Positions 50,732 through 50,971 of a DNA stretch of 50,971 nt are shown one piece after another. The stretch comes from Planctomycetota bacterium (GTDB lineage Bacteria; Planctomycetota; Phycisphaerae; Phycisphaerales; UBA5793), in NCBI GenBank assembly GCA_963205185.1, contig CAUJHZ010000059.1, positions 1-50,971 of the forward strand. The letters run 5' to 3'. Below the pieces are notes generated by a model. That model was not told where the DNA came from, made no database searches, and saw only the letters and a program-made list of their open reading frames with translations. A program made the translations under genes and the position numbers. How positions within the stretch are numbered: the stretch's first letter is position 1; the number at the start of each line of letters is the position of its first letter.

Positions 50732-50971
50732 CTTCGCGCTGATATATCTCCACTCCGCGCACAGCGTCCAACACCCGTGCTGACGCGTGGGGCTCGATTC
50801 CGGTCCTCGCTTTGCGATGAACCGAGCCCCGACCGTGAGGGAGGGTCTTCGCCGGCCGCGGAACTTCGCGTTGATGCATGTCCATTCCGCGCACAGCGTC
50901 CAACACCCGTGCTGACGCGTGGGGCTCGATTCCGGTCCTCGCTTTGCGATGAACCGAGCCCCGACCGTGAG
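50732..50971. repeat. 132-bp tandem repeat with an internal hairpin (runs off window edge)
   Basis: Unit 1 is 50732-50863; unit 2 starts at 50864 and is cut at 50971. The shared core contains CCGCGCACAGCGTCCAACAC, then GGGGCTCG ... CGAGCCCC flanking an inner TCGC-TTT-GCGA hairpin. The minus-strand reading gives TLPHGRGSV. I recall LPHGRGS-like strings from many spurious planctomycete and acidobacterial proteins, so this is probably a dispersed REP-like element. Confidence 0.88.

Overview
The window is about 51 kb of GC-rich bacterial chromosome. It looks like Planctomycetota, most likely a Phycisphaerae-type lineage. This is inferred from gene content and style, not from a marker gene: a planctomycete-style prepilin with a C-terminal H...DG region, many secreted proteins with jelly-roll-like N-terminal halves, an ftsQ-like gene with no ftsA or ftsZ after it, and short dispersed repeats. 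There is no rRNA, CRISPR array, integrase or intact insertion sequence; one IS630-type transposase tail sits at the left edge.

Layout. 1-6.3 kb: transposase remnant, then a four-gene minus-strand operon of restriction-modification type (two N6-adenine methylase-like proteins, a DUF3800 protein, and a GIY-YIG/superfamily 2 helicase). 6.3-6.9 kb: repeat-filled spacer. 6.9-11 kb: PepSY-like lipoprotein, biotin synthase, a repeat pair, an AraC-type regulator and a Nudix hydrolase. 11-20.3 kb: a murC / murB / ddl / ftsQ-like division and cell wall cluster. It is split between murC and murB by about 4.5 kb carrying three tandem small secreted paralogues, another small secreted protein, a lipoprotein, and an ATPase/TOPRIM-like pair that resembles known two-gene defence modules. 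20.4-24.4 kb: two convergent secreted proteins sharing a glycoside-hydrolase-like core. 24.5-27.3 kb: tsaD and an S41 protease. 27.4-30.8 kb: a secreted protein, then a prepilin and an exonuclease/endonuclease/phosphatase protein as a coupled pair. 30.9-34.4 kb: pdxA, DUF2062, a small membrane protein and a secreted protein. 34.4-43.3 kb: radical SAM protein, unknown secreted proteins, a methyltransferase, two small lipoproteins, DUF4190/GYF-like and DUF2752 membrane proteins. 43.4-50.7 kb: tandem M14 carboxypeptidase homologues (one apparently catalytically dead), tRNA-Leu, a DoxX-like protein with a large acidic insertion, and a von Willebrand A/TPR-like pair. The right edge enters a 132-bp tandem repeat with an internal hairpin.

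The most novel signal is a roughly 100-residue secreted domain that occurs eight times. Three copies stand alone in tandem, and five are C-terminal modules on otherwise unrelated secreted proteins, including an exonuclease/endonuclease/phosphatase enzyme. There are two subtypes, one with four conserved cysteines and one without, and they share the same spaced motifs. It behaves like a common C-terminal sorting, anchoring or adhesion module. Second in interest are the ATPase/TOPRIM-like pair inside the cell wall cluster and the two methylase-like subunits whose motif degeneration is complementary.
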